DNA of 52,952 nt from Minisyncoccota bacterium (GTDB lineage: Bacteria > Patescibacteriota > Minisyncoccia > JAHIHE01 > JAGLIN01): the NCBI GenBank assembly GCA_028691985.1, contig JAQUYG010000003.1, positions 1 to 52,952 on the forward strand, read 5' to 3'. The position numbers were made by a program, and so were the translations under genes. Positions 24,648-33,735 of the stretch are shown here, piece by piece. Numbering within the stretch: position 1 is the first letter of the stretch; each line of letters begins with the position of its first letter. The notes under the pieces are model-generated. The model was not told the DNA's origin, did not search any database, and saw only the letters and a program-made list of their open reading frames with translations.

Positions 24648-26711
24648 TTAAATTAAGATTCTTACATCAACAGCGCTGCATTTCTCGCCTTCTTGCCGCA
24701 CTATGAGCGGATTTATATCCAGCTCTTTAATCTCGGGATGTTCATCTGCTAAACGGGAAAGCGATACGATTGCTTCTGCTACCGATTCGATATCCATCTT
24801 GGGAAATTCTCGATATCCTGTCAGCGTTTTAAATGTCTTTATTTCTTGCATCATCTGCATGGCTTCGTCTTTGTCGATAGGAGCAAAACGAAAAGCGACA
24901 TCTTTCAGAACTTCTGTATATACCCCGCCCAAACCGAACATTATCATCGAACCGAAACTTTCATCTTTCTTGATTCCTAGAATGATCTCTCGACCCTTAG
25001 CCATCGGCTGCACAATCATACCATCGAGGTCTTCGCCTAGCGTACTCTTAATTCTATCAAAATATTCTCTAATTTCCAAATCATTTTTTATTCCGATTTT
25101 TACTCCCTCAACTTCTGTTTTGTGACTTATCTTTTTTGAGAAGATTTTCATCGCCACTGGATAGCCGATCTCGTGCGCAATCGTGGCAGCTTCTTCGCTT
25201 GTATAGGCGACCTTTGACTGCGCAACTGGGATTCCGTATTTCTCGAGAAGCTCGAGGCTCTGTATGAAGTCGGGTGCTTGTTTAATTGTTTCACCTATAG
25301 TTTCCGACAAAGCTCCTTTATAAAAATTCAGATATTCTCGCGCCTCTTTCTTTCCTTTTTCGCACTCCCAGACTTTTCCCAAAGAGAATATGGCTTGCGA
25401 CAAATGATCATAAGATGCAATCAGGCTTTCTTTTAACAGAGCTATTTCTTTTTCCATCAGTTTTCCGCCGATAAAGCTGGTGACGACAGGTTTATCGGAT
25501 TTCTTTGAAAGTTCTATGAGAGTTTTTGCGGTTTTTCCGATTTCAGTGCCTCTTTGCGGGGTAAGTATGAAGATTATAGCATCAACATTCTTGTCCTCCA
25601 ACAAAGCCTTAAGCGCGAACTTATAGCGGTCTTCTTTTGCATCGCCCAAGACATCTACTGGATTGTGGAAATTCGCTTCAGTGGGTAATATACTTTTTAA
25701 TGCAACTTCTGTTTTTCGGCTGAGTTTAGCGAGCTTGAGTCCGTGCTTCTCAATTTCATCCGTTCCGATCACACCCGGTCCTCCTGCATTTGTAATGATG
25801 GCAACACTATTACTTTTTATCTTATCATAACGCGAAAGGAATTTTGCTACATCAAACAGCTGTTCCATATTATCAACCCTCACCGCTCCCACTTCCGAAA
25901 AGGCTGTCCTGATTGCGGCGTCGGTTCCTGCCAGTGCTCCCGTGTGGGATTGCATCGCCTTCTGAGAAGCTTTGCTTATCCCTGGTTTGATGATCACGAG
26001 AGGTTTTTTGAGAATCAATTCAGCCGCCGCTTCCATAAAAGCTTTGCCATCTTTGATGCTTTCCAGATATGCCAAGACCGCCGTCGTCTTATCGTCATCT
26101 TTGAAATATTTCATAAGCTCAACCTCTGAAATCACTGCTTTGTTTCCCACGCTCACAAATCTTGAAAAACCCACTCCATTAAGATTTGCCCAGTCGAGCA
26201 TTGCTGAACAGATTGCCCCTGATTGCGAGATGAAACCTAAACTGCCTTTTTGAATCATTCCGTTAGCGAAAGATGCATTCAGGTTTGAAGTAGAATCAGC
26301 AAGCCCCAGACAGTTAGGACCGATTATCTTCATATCATATTTGGCGGCTATTCTTATTACTCCCGCTTCCATCTTCGTTCCCTCTTTTCCTGTTTCTTTG
26401 AACCCTGCAGAGATAATGATGGTGTTTTTAATTCCCTTCTCTCCACACTCTTCCAATGCGGCACTAACGAATTTTGCAGGGATAGCAATAACCGCTAAGT
26501 CGATTTCCTTCTCCACGCTTAAGACTGACGGATAGGCTTTTAGTCCCAAAATTTTTTTTGCTTTCAGATTTATTGGGTACACTGTGCCTCTATACTTAGC
26601 CTCTAAAATATTTTTTAATATCCCATATCCAATCTTGCCCTTATCTGTCGAAGCGCCGATAACCGCTACTGATTTAGGAGTAAAAAACTTATCGAGTTTG
26701 TTTTCTGGCAT
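24648..26711 (-). CDS. ADP-forming acetate-CoA ligase, fused alpha-beta chain
   Basis: 687 aa. It turns acetyl-CoA, ADP and phosphate into acetate, CoA and ATP. The alpha part (about 1-455) holds the CoA-binding fold (KSVAVIGAST), the succinyl-CoA-ligase-like domain and the phosphorylated histidine H256 in QSHTGALAGTDAA. The beta part (about 465-687) is an ATP-grasp domain (SLELLEKYGIPVAQ, KIFSKKISHKTE, GLGGVYTEVLKDVAFR, ELDINPL). This ligase is common in archaea and many CPR bacteria, where it replaces Pta-AckA. With the POR subunits downstream it would make one ATP per pyruvate. A TATAAT on the minus strand (26816-26811) is a likely -10 element. Confidence 0.93.
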   Translation of the reverse strand: MPENKLDKFFTPKSVAVIGASTDKGKIGYGILKNILEAKYRGTVYPINLKAKKILGLKAYPSVLSVEKEIDLAVIAIPAKFVSAALEECGEKGIKNTIIISAGFKETGKEGTKMEAGVIRIAAKYDMKIIGPNCLGLADSTSNLNASFANGMIQKGSLGFISQSGAICSAMLDWANLNGVGFSRFVSVGNKAVISEVELMKYFKDDDKTTAVLAYLESIKDGKAFMEAAAELILKKPLVIIKPGISKASQKAMQSHTGALAGTDAAIRTAFSEVGAVRVDNMEQLFDVAKFLSRYDKIKSNSVAIITNAGGPGVIGTDEIEKHGLKLAKLSRKTEVALKSILPTEANFHNPVDVLGDAKEDRYKFALKALLEDKNVDAIIFILTPQRGTEIGKTAKTLIELSKKSDKPVVTSFIGGKLMEKEIALLKESLIASYDHLSQAIFSLGKVWECEKGKKEAREYLNFYKGALSETIGETIKQAPDFIQSLELLEKYGIPVAQSKVAYTSEEAATIAHEIGYPVAMKIFSKKISHKTEVEGVKIGIKNDLEIREYFDRIKSTLGEDLDGMIVQPMAKGREIILGIKKDESFGSMIMFGLGGVYTEVLKDVAFRFAPIDKDEAMQMMQEIKTFKTLTGYREFPKMDIESVAEAIVSLSRLADEHPEIKELDINPLIVRQEGEKCSAVDVRILI

Positions 26712-26848
26712 ATATAAGATTTACCTGATTATTAAATATTTTTTTATCCCGTTCTTTTTCGGGTTCTAGTTTTTTGTGACTTCTCTGTCTTGAGAAGAGT
26801 TAAATGGCAAATTATAATTCTACAAATTTCGCTTATTTTATTTAGATA

Positions 26849-27175
26849 TTAGTCTACCCCCATTAGCAGAACTAGAAAAACGATAAAGACATATAAAGAT
26901 ATTGCTCTTAAGTTGCAAATAAACAAGACTGAAAAAACAAAAAGACCTAATGCTTTTGTCAGTTTAATTGGTAATATTTTTTGTTTATTTCGCTTTTGAA
27001 TAAAAATAAAGAGCAACAGAAGTATTATAAGAAGTGCAAACCAATACCATCTGTTAAAAGCGAATAGAAACTGTATAAATTCAAAACCTAAAGAGTCGAA
27101 CATCCATATATCAAAAATAACAAAGACTAGTGCAAGGATAAACATAATCTTTCTTGGTATTTTTTTGTCTTTCAT
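26849..27175 (-). CDS. Small membrane protein of unknown function
   Basis: 108 aa with four likely membrane segments (about 10-27, 41-60, 72-88 and 90-106) and a short basic loop in the middle. No family is recognised. It lies 15 bases after the PfkB kinase gene and is probably co-transcribed with it. Confidence 0.55.
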   Translation of the reverse strand: MKDKKIPRKIMFILALVFVIFDIWMFDSLGFEFIQFLFAFNRWYWFALLIILLLLFIFIQKRNKQKILPIKLTKALGLFVFSVLFICNLRAISLYVFIVFLVLLMGVD

Positions 27176-27190
27176 CTTAATTTTCTAGGT

Positions 27191-28204
27191 TTATATCTTT
27201 TTCACTTCTATCTTATTTATCTGCTTTTCTACTTCTTGTCTGGTCATTATCCCATTTTGAGCGCCATACTGGCTGACCACTCCACCGCTGTTTAAGACTC
27301 CGAATTTGAGGGCTTTCTCCAAATCACCGGTCAGGATATATCCCGACACTAGACCCGATCCGAAAGAATCGCCGGCACCGGTTGTGTCTACTCTTTTGTG
27401 GGCGGAAGCCGGAGCTTTTAGCAAATTGTTGCCATCGAAAATATAGGCACCATTTTTTCCATCGGTAATCACGACAATTGCCGCTCCCCAGTCCTTTAAG
27501 ACTCTTATGAGTTGTCTTGCATCGTTTATCTCTTTTTCGTCAAGGTGGTTTTTTTTGTCGCTCTGCACTAGCTCTATCGCTTCATCTTTGTTTACTATAA
27601 ATATATCTGTTTGTTTTATGAGTCCGATTAACCCTTTTTTACCGGCTTGAATTTGTACTGCTCCTGGATTCCATGCCAGTTTTACTCCGTCCTCTTCCAT
27701 AACTTCTCGAACTTTTGTAAAATTATCTTTCCATTTTCCCGCCAAAGCAGTCAAATAAATCCATTTAGTTTTTCTGATATTGTTTTTTTGTATTTCTAAA
27801 TCATCACTTGCTCCTTTATGTGTGAAGATGACCCGGTCTCCATCATTCTCTCTGTTATTTACTATGACAAAAGAAAAACCCGAGTTCTGGTTGGGGTCGG
27901 TCTGCATGAGTTTTGTGCTAATCTTCTTGTCTTTGAGATTCCTTAAAATAGATTTTCCGTTGTCATCTCCTCCAATTTTTGAGCAGGCAGCTACAGAGAA
28001 TCCCATTCTGGAGAAAGTCGCGGCGCTGTTGCAGGCCCCTCCTCCGAAATTCATTCGTACTTTTTCGCTTCTAATCTTAGCTCCATATTCGAAGCCTAAA
28101 AGCTGTTGCTCCGTCAAGTTTTCGGGCGTATTGATTATCCATCCCTTATCAGTCAAAAAAGTAATGTCGCGGGTTGCCCCTCCGATAGTTATAATGTCGA
28201 ACAT
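27191..28204 (-). CDS. PfkB-family carbohydrate/nucleoside kinase
   Basis: 337 aa. The two PfkB signatures are present: FGGGACNSAATFSRMG (about 53-68) and VDTTGAGDSFGSGL, in which D279 is the catalytic base. The N-terminal FDIITIGGATRDI is typical of ribokinase-type folds. It would phosphorylate a sugar or nucleoside with ATP; the substrate cannot be told from these motifs. An extended -10 promoter lies at 28234-28242, and the small membrane protein gene follows. Confidence 0.88.
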   Translation of the reverse strand: MFDIITIGGATRDITFLTDKGWIINTPENLTEQQLLGFEYGAKIRSEKVRMNFGGGACNSAATFSRMGFSVAACSKIGGDDNGKSILRNLKDKKISTKLMQTDPNQNSGFSFVIVNNRENDGDRVIFTHKGASDDLEIQKNNIRKTKWIYLTALAGKWKDNFTKVREVMEEDGVKLAWNPGAVQIQAGKKGLIGLIKQTDIFIVNKDEAIELVQSDKKNHLDEKEINDARQLIRVLKDWGAAIVVITDGKNGAYIFDGNNLLKAPASAHKRVDTTGAGDSFGSGLVSGYILTGDLEKALKFGVLNSGGVVSQYGAQNGIMTRQEVEKQINKIEVKKI

Positions 28205-28233
28205 AGGAATAGCTAATGATTATTATATTAACA

Positions 28234-28242
28234 TTATAACAA
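28234..28242 (-). promoter_or_regulatory. Extended -10 promoter of the PfkB kinase
   Basis: Minus strand TGTTATAAT (28242-28234), about 30 bases before the ATG. Confidence 0.6.
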
Positions 28243-28458
28243 AAAAAGATATTTTTATCTAGGAAATAAAAATATCGCCCCCAAAGCCCATCTATCTCTA
28301 ATAAACCGAAGTGTGATTTTAAGTCTCTGAAAGGTCTGGTCTCGAAATAATTAACAGCTATCTAGTTAACACTAGATATTATAAAAGCGAATCCCAAAGA
28401 AGTGGGAGCTGGTCTCTGGATCGATTTCTGGTAATAGTGTTTTAGAATGAAAAAGTTT

Positions 28459-28752
28459 TTATAGTAAAAAGAATATTGTGATGAGAGTTTTTGTTTTGCG
28501 AAGCTTAAAACTATCAGGACCGAGTTTTGAGACCACGCTTCTGCATGGAGGACTATTGTTCTTGTTTTGTTTTTGATATGACCAAGAAGTATCATACCAA
28601 AGGTCAGTGGTGTCGGCTTGAGCTAAATTTATGGTCAGGCCATCTTTCGATTTTGGTAACAAAAAAATATTCCCTACAAAAAATTGGGCTATAATCAAAG
28701 ATACTGCTAAAGTTTTATGGATTTTTCTATTCGGTTTTTTATCTGCGATCTG
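28459..28752 (-). pseudogene. Remnant of a secreted DUF2341-like surface protein
   Basis: Read from the codon after an in-frame TAG at 28753-28755, the frame gives a basic N-terminus (KKPNRKIHKT), a hydrophobic signal (LAVSLIIAQFFVGNIFLL) and then LWYDTSWSYQK. W-Y-x-x-x-W-x-Y at the mature N-terminus is how DUF2341 domains begin; they usually continue RKKITI. Here the sequence turns into unrelated residues and stops after about 95 codons. No ATG, GTG or TTG precedes the signal, although a TATAAT promoter does (28771-28779). I read it as the stump of a large surface-protein gene. The alternative is a chance frame. Confidence 0.45.
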
Positions 28753-28770
28753 CTAGAATAACTGGATAGA

Positions 28771-28779
28771 ATTATAACA
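28771..28779 (-). promoter_or_regulatory. Extended -10 element before the surface-protein remnant
   Basis: Minus strand TGTTATAAT (28779-28771), in the right place to have driven the broken gene at 28459-28752. Confidence 0.4.
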
Positions 28780-28888
28780 AAAAACGAATATATATAAACA
28801 AAAAACATTTTTAAAGGCGGATCCTATCGGTTTGAGTCATAAGGGGAACCGTGGTTTATTTTGGGTAACAATTAGAACGCACAGAGAG

Positions 28889-30009
28889 CTACTTCAACTG
28901 TAATTTTACAGATTCTTTCCAATTAATTCTCAAAAAGAATAAAAGAGCTATCATTGCGAAGCAGGCATTAATCATCATTCCAATGAGCATTGAGCTGTGG
29001 TCTACGGAAAAACTGACGGTATTTATAAAGACCGGAAAGAGTAGCATGTATATTTGCCCTTGTATACTCATTGTGGTTGCGCGGTGAGAAGAAGGAACAG
29101 TTTTATGAATGATATTCTCTATATATATCATATGAACCTGCAAAGAATGTAAGGAGCGCGATAGAAACAATAGCCAATACAGCGATTTGCGCGCCAAAAA
29201 GAAGGGAAGAAATCAAGTTAACAATGAGGTAAATTATCATAATACTTTTCCAGTCAAAGCGAGATTTCATTTTTGCATAAAGACCCGCTCCAAGAAAACC
29301 GAAGATGTTAATAAAGACATAAATAACGCCGAAATAAGAGAGAGGAATTTCTGACAACTTCATAACTGGCTGATAATAGTTAAAAAGGACATCGTATATT
29401 GCGTTTACGGCAGAAAAAATAATGACCGTATTCCAAATTGTTTTGTGCTTGAAGAGAAAGCTTAGTCCTTCTTTCACTTGGTTGAAAGATTTACTGACGC
29501 TCTTCTCTCGAGTAGGCTTCATGAGGGAAAAAGTTACCCAAAAAACATATAAAGTTAGCTACGGCCGATAATAGAAAAGGTAGCTTAGGGTTCATGTAAT
29601 AGAGATATACGCCTGCGACTGAAGCGATAATCCTGCCTACGAAAGAATATTGTACTATTTTCGCTTGGACTTTTTCATATTTTCTTTCTTTTCCCATGGA
29701 AAGTAGCGTGTTGTACAAGAATGCGCTTGAAATTCCGGACGAAAAAGCGGTGCCCGTACCATTAAAACAGAAGCCAAGAAAGAACATCCAAAAAGTAATG
29801 TTTAAAAGGGTGAAAGCTGCGCTACTCAAAGTTAGGAGAGACCTGCGTGAGTATCTATCTGTCCAAATGCTAGAAGGGATATCAAGTAAAAAAGAGACAA
29901 TATAAGATGCCCAGGTAATCAGTCCCACTTGAGTAAAATTTATTCCCCTATCCAAGAGAAAAATTACAAAAATGGGACCTGCAAACCACATCCTATCTAC
30001 AAAGATCAT
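28889..30009 (-). pseudogene. MFS transporter broken by two frameshifts
   Basis: Three overlapping minus-strand frames join into one major facilitator of about 370 aa. Frame 1 (30009 to about 29515) has the N-terminal half, with FLLDRGINFTQVGLI and the loop DIPSSIWTDRYSRR typical of MFS helix 2-3. Frame 2 (about 29522 to 29110) has helices 7-10. Frame 3 (to 28889) has the end, including HKTVPSSHRATTMS. The first switch is near 29525 in a T5C3 run and needs one base removed. The second, near 29125, is in an AT-repeat and needs one AT unit added. Either the gene is decaying or the two simple tracts were miscalled. Confidence 0.8.
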
Positions 30010-30149
30010 CAGACACAGTTTGTTTATATTTCCCTCTAGTTCATTCCGGTTAGTTTTGTTTATTGTTGCGTGTATTTATTTTATTCATCTGAGTTTTGTC
30101 GCGTGGGTAAATTTTTATAATATTTAATCTTTAAAAACTGGAGCAGTTA

Positions 30150-30538
30150 TTAGAGCCTTGTCTTAAAATACCTTTTTAATTTATTAACAAACTTGATCAT
30201 TTTCTTATGGGCTACCCAGCGCTGTTGCTCGTGGTTTTTATAAAGCTTGTTATTTGCATATTTCGGAAAAACATGGATATGAAAATGCCATATAAGGTTC
30301 ATTATGCTGTCGCATAGAAATACCGTTACAAGCGTAAGTTTCTCTGATTGCTGTTGATATTTCTTTTACGGCTTTGTAGACATCATTTAGTAATCCATCT
30401 TGGATGTTATAAATATTTTCCATACATTGTTTTGATATCACGATTACATGACCAGGATTTTTTCCATCATTTTGGAGATACAAAAAACAAGAGCATTTTT
30501 GTCTTCGTAGACAATATACTCTTGTTTATTTTTCTCAT
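30150..30538 (-). pseudogene. HIT-family (histidine triad) protein with frameshifts
   Basis: Pieces in different frames add up to a HIT nucleotide hydrolase/transferase. They are YIVYEDKNALVF, then NPGHVIVISK in a second frame, then NGISMRQHNEP, and in a third frame WHFHIHVFPKY with the catalytic H-x-H-x-H, ending KKMIKFVNKLKRYF at 30150. Frame changes occur near 30525 (A-run after the ATG), near 30490 (T6 run) and near 30290. An AGGAG lies before the ATG at 30538. The usual N-terminal CIFCKI metal-binding motif is missing. The gene cannot give a full product as read. Confidence 0.8.
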
Positions 30539-30581
30539 CGTCTTCTCTCCTGACGAATTTACTGACAAATTTAAATCTTTG

Positions 30582-30654
30582 AGCGGGTGATGGGAATCGA
30601 ACCCACATCCTCAGCTTGGAAGGCTGATATAATAAGCCACTATACGACACCCGC
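30582..30654 (-). tRNA. tRNA-Gly(TCC)
   Basis: Cloverleaf on the minus strand. The acceptor GCGGGTG pairs with CACCCGC, the anticodon stem TCAGC/GCTGA carries loop CTTCCAA with anticodon TCC, and the T-arm contains GTTCGATTC. CCA is not encoded. Confidence 0.95.
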
Positions 30655-30679
30655 AAATCTTGCCATTTTCCACTCAAGT

Positions 30680-30707
30680 ATTGTAGCATATGAAAAAGAA
30701 ATGGCAA
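30680..30707 (-). promoter_or_regulatory. Promoter of tRNA-Gly within a 10-base inverted repeat
   Basis: Minus strand TTGCCA (30707-30702), 16-base spacer, TACAAT (30685-30680). The -35 box lies in one arm of a perfect inverted repeat CTTGCCATTT / AAATGGCAAG (30659-30668 and 30699-30708). The other arm lies between the -10 box and the tRNA. Confidence 0.6.
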
Positions 30708-30751
30708 GGGATAGGTATTTTTAAAACAGGGGGGGGCAATCTCGGTGTATG

Positions 30752-33223
30752 CTATAATAAGTTCACTCTCTGCATAATCTCTCTTTCTATCACATCGCGG
30801 TCTCTTCCGTATTTGAGCATCGAAAGTTGTCTTATATTCTCCCCTAATTCACGGTTTCCTTCGGTCGGTGGATAGGTTTGCATATTAAAGCCTTCACTCA
30901 TAATGCCATTGATCATCAGTTTTAGATAGGCATTGTAGTTATCAATATTTATGAGATCCTGCTCGTTGAAGACCGGAGCGAACTGCTTTGCTAAAAACTC
31001 CGCATCCTCCGGGCCGATTCTGAAGGAGCATAGTGTTCCGACATTTCCAAAAACGGACTTGCTGATATCTTCGGGAAGTTGTCCCAAGAATTGATGGGCA
31101 ATCGTAAGGGACAGTCGATATTTTCTCGCTTCTGAGAGGATCGTTGAGATGCTATCGGTCGTGAAATTTTGGAACTCGTCGATATAGAGATAGAAATCTT
31201 TTCTTTCTTCCTGTGGAATATCGGTTCGGCTGAGCGAAGAAATGAGTATTTTTCCGACCAAGACAAGTCCGAGAAGGTGCGCATTCGTTTCTCCGATCTT
31301 TCCCTTCGAAAGATTTACAAGCAGGATTTTTTTGCTATCCATAATCTCCCTGAAGTTTATAGAGCTCTTCTGCTGCCCGATAATCGGTCGCATCGTGTCG
31401 TTGACAATGAATGGAGTTAGTTTACTGGTGATATAAGGCACCATATTAGCTAGTGCGGCCTCCCCTCCTGCTTTTTCAGCTTCCTTTTGCCAGAAGTCTT
31501 TGACGGTCATATTTTTGCATTTGGAAAGCTTATATTTCCTGAAGTCGGGATCTGCGAGCACCTTGGAAATCTCGACCAGAGTAGAACCTGATTCCGGGTC
31601 ATCCATGATAAGAAGCATCGCATTTCTCATATATTGCTCGAACATCGGGCCTCCGGTCTTGGAGAGGTCATAGAGTTTGTCGAAAATCTTGATCATCTCA
31701 TTGATGACAAAGGTCTTCTGTTCCGGATACCGTGGGTCATATTCCAAAAGATTGAGCCCGATAGGTCGTTCCAGATTCGAGGGATCGAAGAGGATAACAT
31801 CTTCCGCCCTTTCTTTCGGGACCGCTGCCAGTGCTTCTTCGATAAGGTCTCCATGCGGATCGATCACGCAGAGCCCTTCCCCGTTTTGGATGTCTTGCTT
31901 GATCATTCCTCCTAGATAGCCTGATTTTCCGGTTCCGGTCTGTCCGACGATATACATATGCCTTCTTCGGTCTTCTCTGCCGATTTTTATCGGTCTATCT
32001 TCTCCACGATAGACATTGTGTCCCAGAACCAACCCATCCTCTACAATCTGCGATGGTGCCGGCGCCTGTTTGGACTTCTGCCATTTTATTCTCGGGGTTT
32101 CAGTGGCGGAAGTTGGAAAGTGAAATAAGCTCGCCAATTCTTCCGTGTTCAGGATAATTTTTCTTTTTTCTTCAAAGTTTCGGAAAATAAAATTATAGAG
32201 CGTTGTATTTAAAAATTTCGATTTGCCCAAAAAGGATTCGACTATTCTGAAGCCGTTGGTTTCTGGATTATTGAACTGTGTGAATGAATTTTCAAGTTCG
32301 CGTAAAAGGTTCTCGGCCTTTTCTTTTGTTGGCGCTGAAGTTACTAGCCTTACATTAGCCTCAAACCCGGTTTTTCCCGCCTTACTTTCAACCGCCTTTA
32401 TTATTTCTTCCTGCGCAGGGGTGAGATTTACGGTGGGCTCAGCTTCGCCCGCTTTTTTATTTTGTGGAGCTACGATTTCAAGTCCCAATTTTAATATCTT
32501 TAATAAGGCCGAAGTTCCTGCTGCCTCGCCATTAAAACCTTTTCCTTTCTGCATCATTCTGATACTTGCCTGACTTTTTTCTTGCCAGAGATTCCCTGCT
32601 GATCGCATAACTATCTGAAATGCCGCTCCTTCTCCCAGAGGAATCTTACTGAGCGCGCTAGTAATACTTGAGAGAGGGTCGGCTTCCAAGTGTTGATAGG
32701 TTTTTACGGGAAACACAAAACTTCTTTTGAGGGTCATATAAGATGCTGCCGCACCTCCATTAGGCACGAAAATACTGTAGTCATTTATTCTCTCAATATT
32801 TGCATCTTGATAAAAACTGTGCACTTGTTTTTCAACGATTGATACGAATTTTTTCGGTACTCCGACATAGAAAAAAATCTCGTTGCTGTCGGTTGGTGTG
32901 GCGACTTCGAAAGACATATAAAAAGGTCCGTAAAAAAGCCTGGTTAGCATTTTTTCTCGGACATTGCTGAGACTTGAAAAAAGTTGCTCCATAACAGCGA
33001 TATTTTCCCTTCTCGATTCCCCTCTGTCCCGCTCTGTTTGTTCTTCTTTTTTGGAAACGGAAACTTGCAGTATTGCCATATTAAGGGAGCGTGTAATTTT
33101 TCCCGATCTTCTGATTTTTAAATAAGCGACTATCAGAATCAGCGCGGTAAGAAAGAGAAGGGCGGCAAAGAGGATTTCAAAAGTCGTTGCTTCCAAAATG
33201 TATCCTGCAAGTTCTATTGTCAT
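30752..33223 (-). CDS. VirD4/TraD-like membrane-anchored ATPase (HerA/FtsK superfamily)
   Basis: 823 aa. One N-terminal membrane helix (about 15-37) is followed by a cytoplasmic region of about 370 residues, then the motor domain. The latter has Walker A GQTGTGKS (427-434), IDPHGDLIEEAL after it, Walker B LYIDEFQ (D682, E683) and a late AHQFLGQLPEDI segment, the layout of conjugative coupling proteins that pump DNA or protein through type IV secretion channels. No relaxase, VirB4 or pilin gene lies nearby. Such a lone ATPase is widespread in CPR genomes. It is downstream of a run of charged proteins (33280-38801) probably in the same transcript. Confidence 0.88.
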   Translation of the reverse strand: MTIELAGYILEATTFEILFAALLFLTALILIVAYLKIRRSGKITRSLNMAILQVSVSKKEEQTERDRGESRRENIAVMEQLFSSLSNVREKMLTRLFYGPFYMSFEVATPTDSNEIFFYVGVPKKFVSIVEKQVHSFYQDANIERINDYSIFVPNGGAAASYMTLKRSFVFPVKTYQHLEADPLSSITSALSKIPLGEGAAFQIVMRSAGNLWQEKSQASIRMMQKGKGFNGEAAGTSALLKILKLGLEIVAPQNKKAGEAEPTVNLTPAQEEIIKAVESKAGKTGFEANVRLVTSAPTKEKAENLLRELENSFTQFNNPETNGFRIVESFLGKSKFLNTTLYNFIFRNFEEKRKIILNTEELASLFHFPTSATETPRIKWQKSKQAPAPSQIVEDGLVLGHNVYRGEDRPIKIGREDRRRHMYIVGQTGTGKSGYLGGMIKQDIQNGEGLCVIDPHGDLIEEALAAVPKERAEDVILFDPSNLERPIGLNLLEYDPRYPEQKTFVINEMIKIFDKLYDLSKTGGPMFEQYMRNAMLLIMDDPESGSTLVEISKVLADPDFRKYKLSKCKNMTVKDFWQKEAEKAGGEAALANMVPYITSKLTPFIVNDTMRPIIGQQKSSINFREIMDSKKILLVNLSKGKIGETNAHLLGLVLVGKILISSLSRTDIPQEERKDFYLYIDEFQNFTTDSISTILSEARKYRLSLTIAHQFLGQLPEDISKSVFGNVGTLCSFRIGPEDAEFLAKQFAPVFNEQDLINIDNYNAYLKLMINGIMSEGFNMQTYPPTEGNRELGENIRQLSMLKYGRDRDVIEREIMQRVNLL

Positions 33224-33279
33224 ATGAAAAATTTATGATAAATGTATATCACCTATGGGCTGGACTGTTTCCGCCATTT

Positions 33280-33714
33280 TTATAAATCCTTAAGCTTCCC
33301 CTCCTTGATCAACTTGTCATGCAATTCTCCAATCAATTTGTCATGAAGACTGTCTAATATGTAGGGGTCTTGTAATCCTCTTGCAACTTCGATGCTATGA
33401 TCTATTCCTTCACTAAGGGCAATCATGACAAGTGTCTCTATCTTTCTGACCTCATCCATATCTCTCAGTGCGCTGATGTCTTTTGCAATTTTCCTTTTTC
33501 TCTCCTCCTCATTTTTCACAGGAGCTGTCTGTGTGGTGCTGGAAATCTGCGATTGGACTTCTTGTAGATTTTCTTTGGTAATCTCAGCCTCCTTATCTGT
33601 CTCTATGATACCCGCCTCCTTTTTCTCTCGCGCCGCCTTCCTCTCCGCGAGTTGTCTTTCCAACTCTTCAATTTCTTCCAACTCCAAATTTTCAGGACTA
33701 ATTATCTCCGGCAT
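33280..33714 (-). CDS. Charged helical protein of unknown function (ATPase neighbour)
   Basis: 144 aa. The N-terminal 75 residues are Glu/Lys-rich and helical (possible coiled coil at about 8-35). The C-terminal 70 residues look folded: KIETLVMIALSEGIDHSIEVARGLQDPYILDSLHDK type spacing, shortened here. No membrane segment or signal is present. I have the impression that this C-terminal pattern recurs beside VirD4-like ATPases in CPR genomes, but I cannot confirm it here. It starts 56 bases before the ATPase gene. Confidence 0.6.
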   Translation of the reverse strand: MPEIISPENLELEEIEELERQLAERKAAREKKEAGIIETDKEAEITKENLQEVQSQISSTTQTAPVKNEEERKRKIAKDISALRDMDEVRKIETLVMIALSEGIDHSIEVARGLQDPYILDSLHDKLIGELHDKLIKEGKLKDL

Positions 33715-33735
33715 AATTTTACTTTAAGTTTTATA

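Noticed and set aside
28362-28595. Second minus-strand frame of 77 codons in the decay zone
   Set aside because: It overlaps the DUF2341-like remnant in another frame and shows no family pattern; it might be a frameshifted continuation but this cannot be shown.
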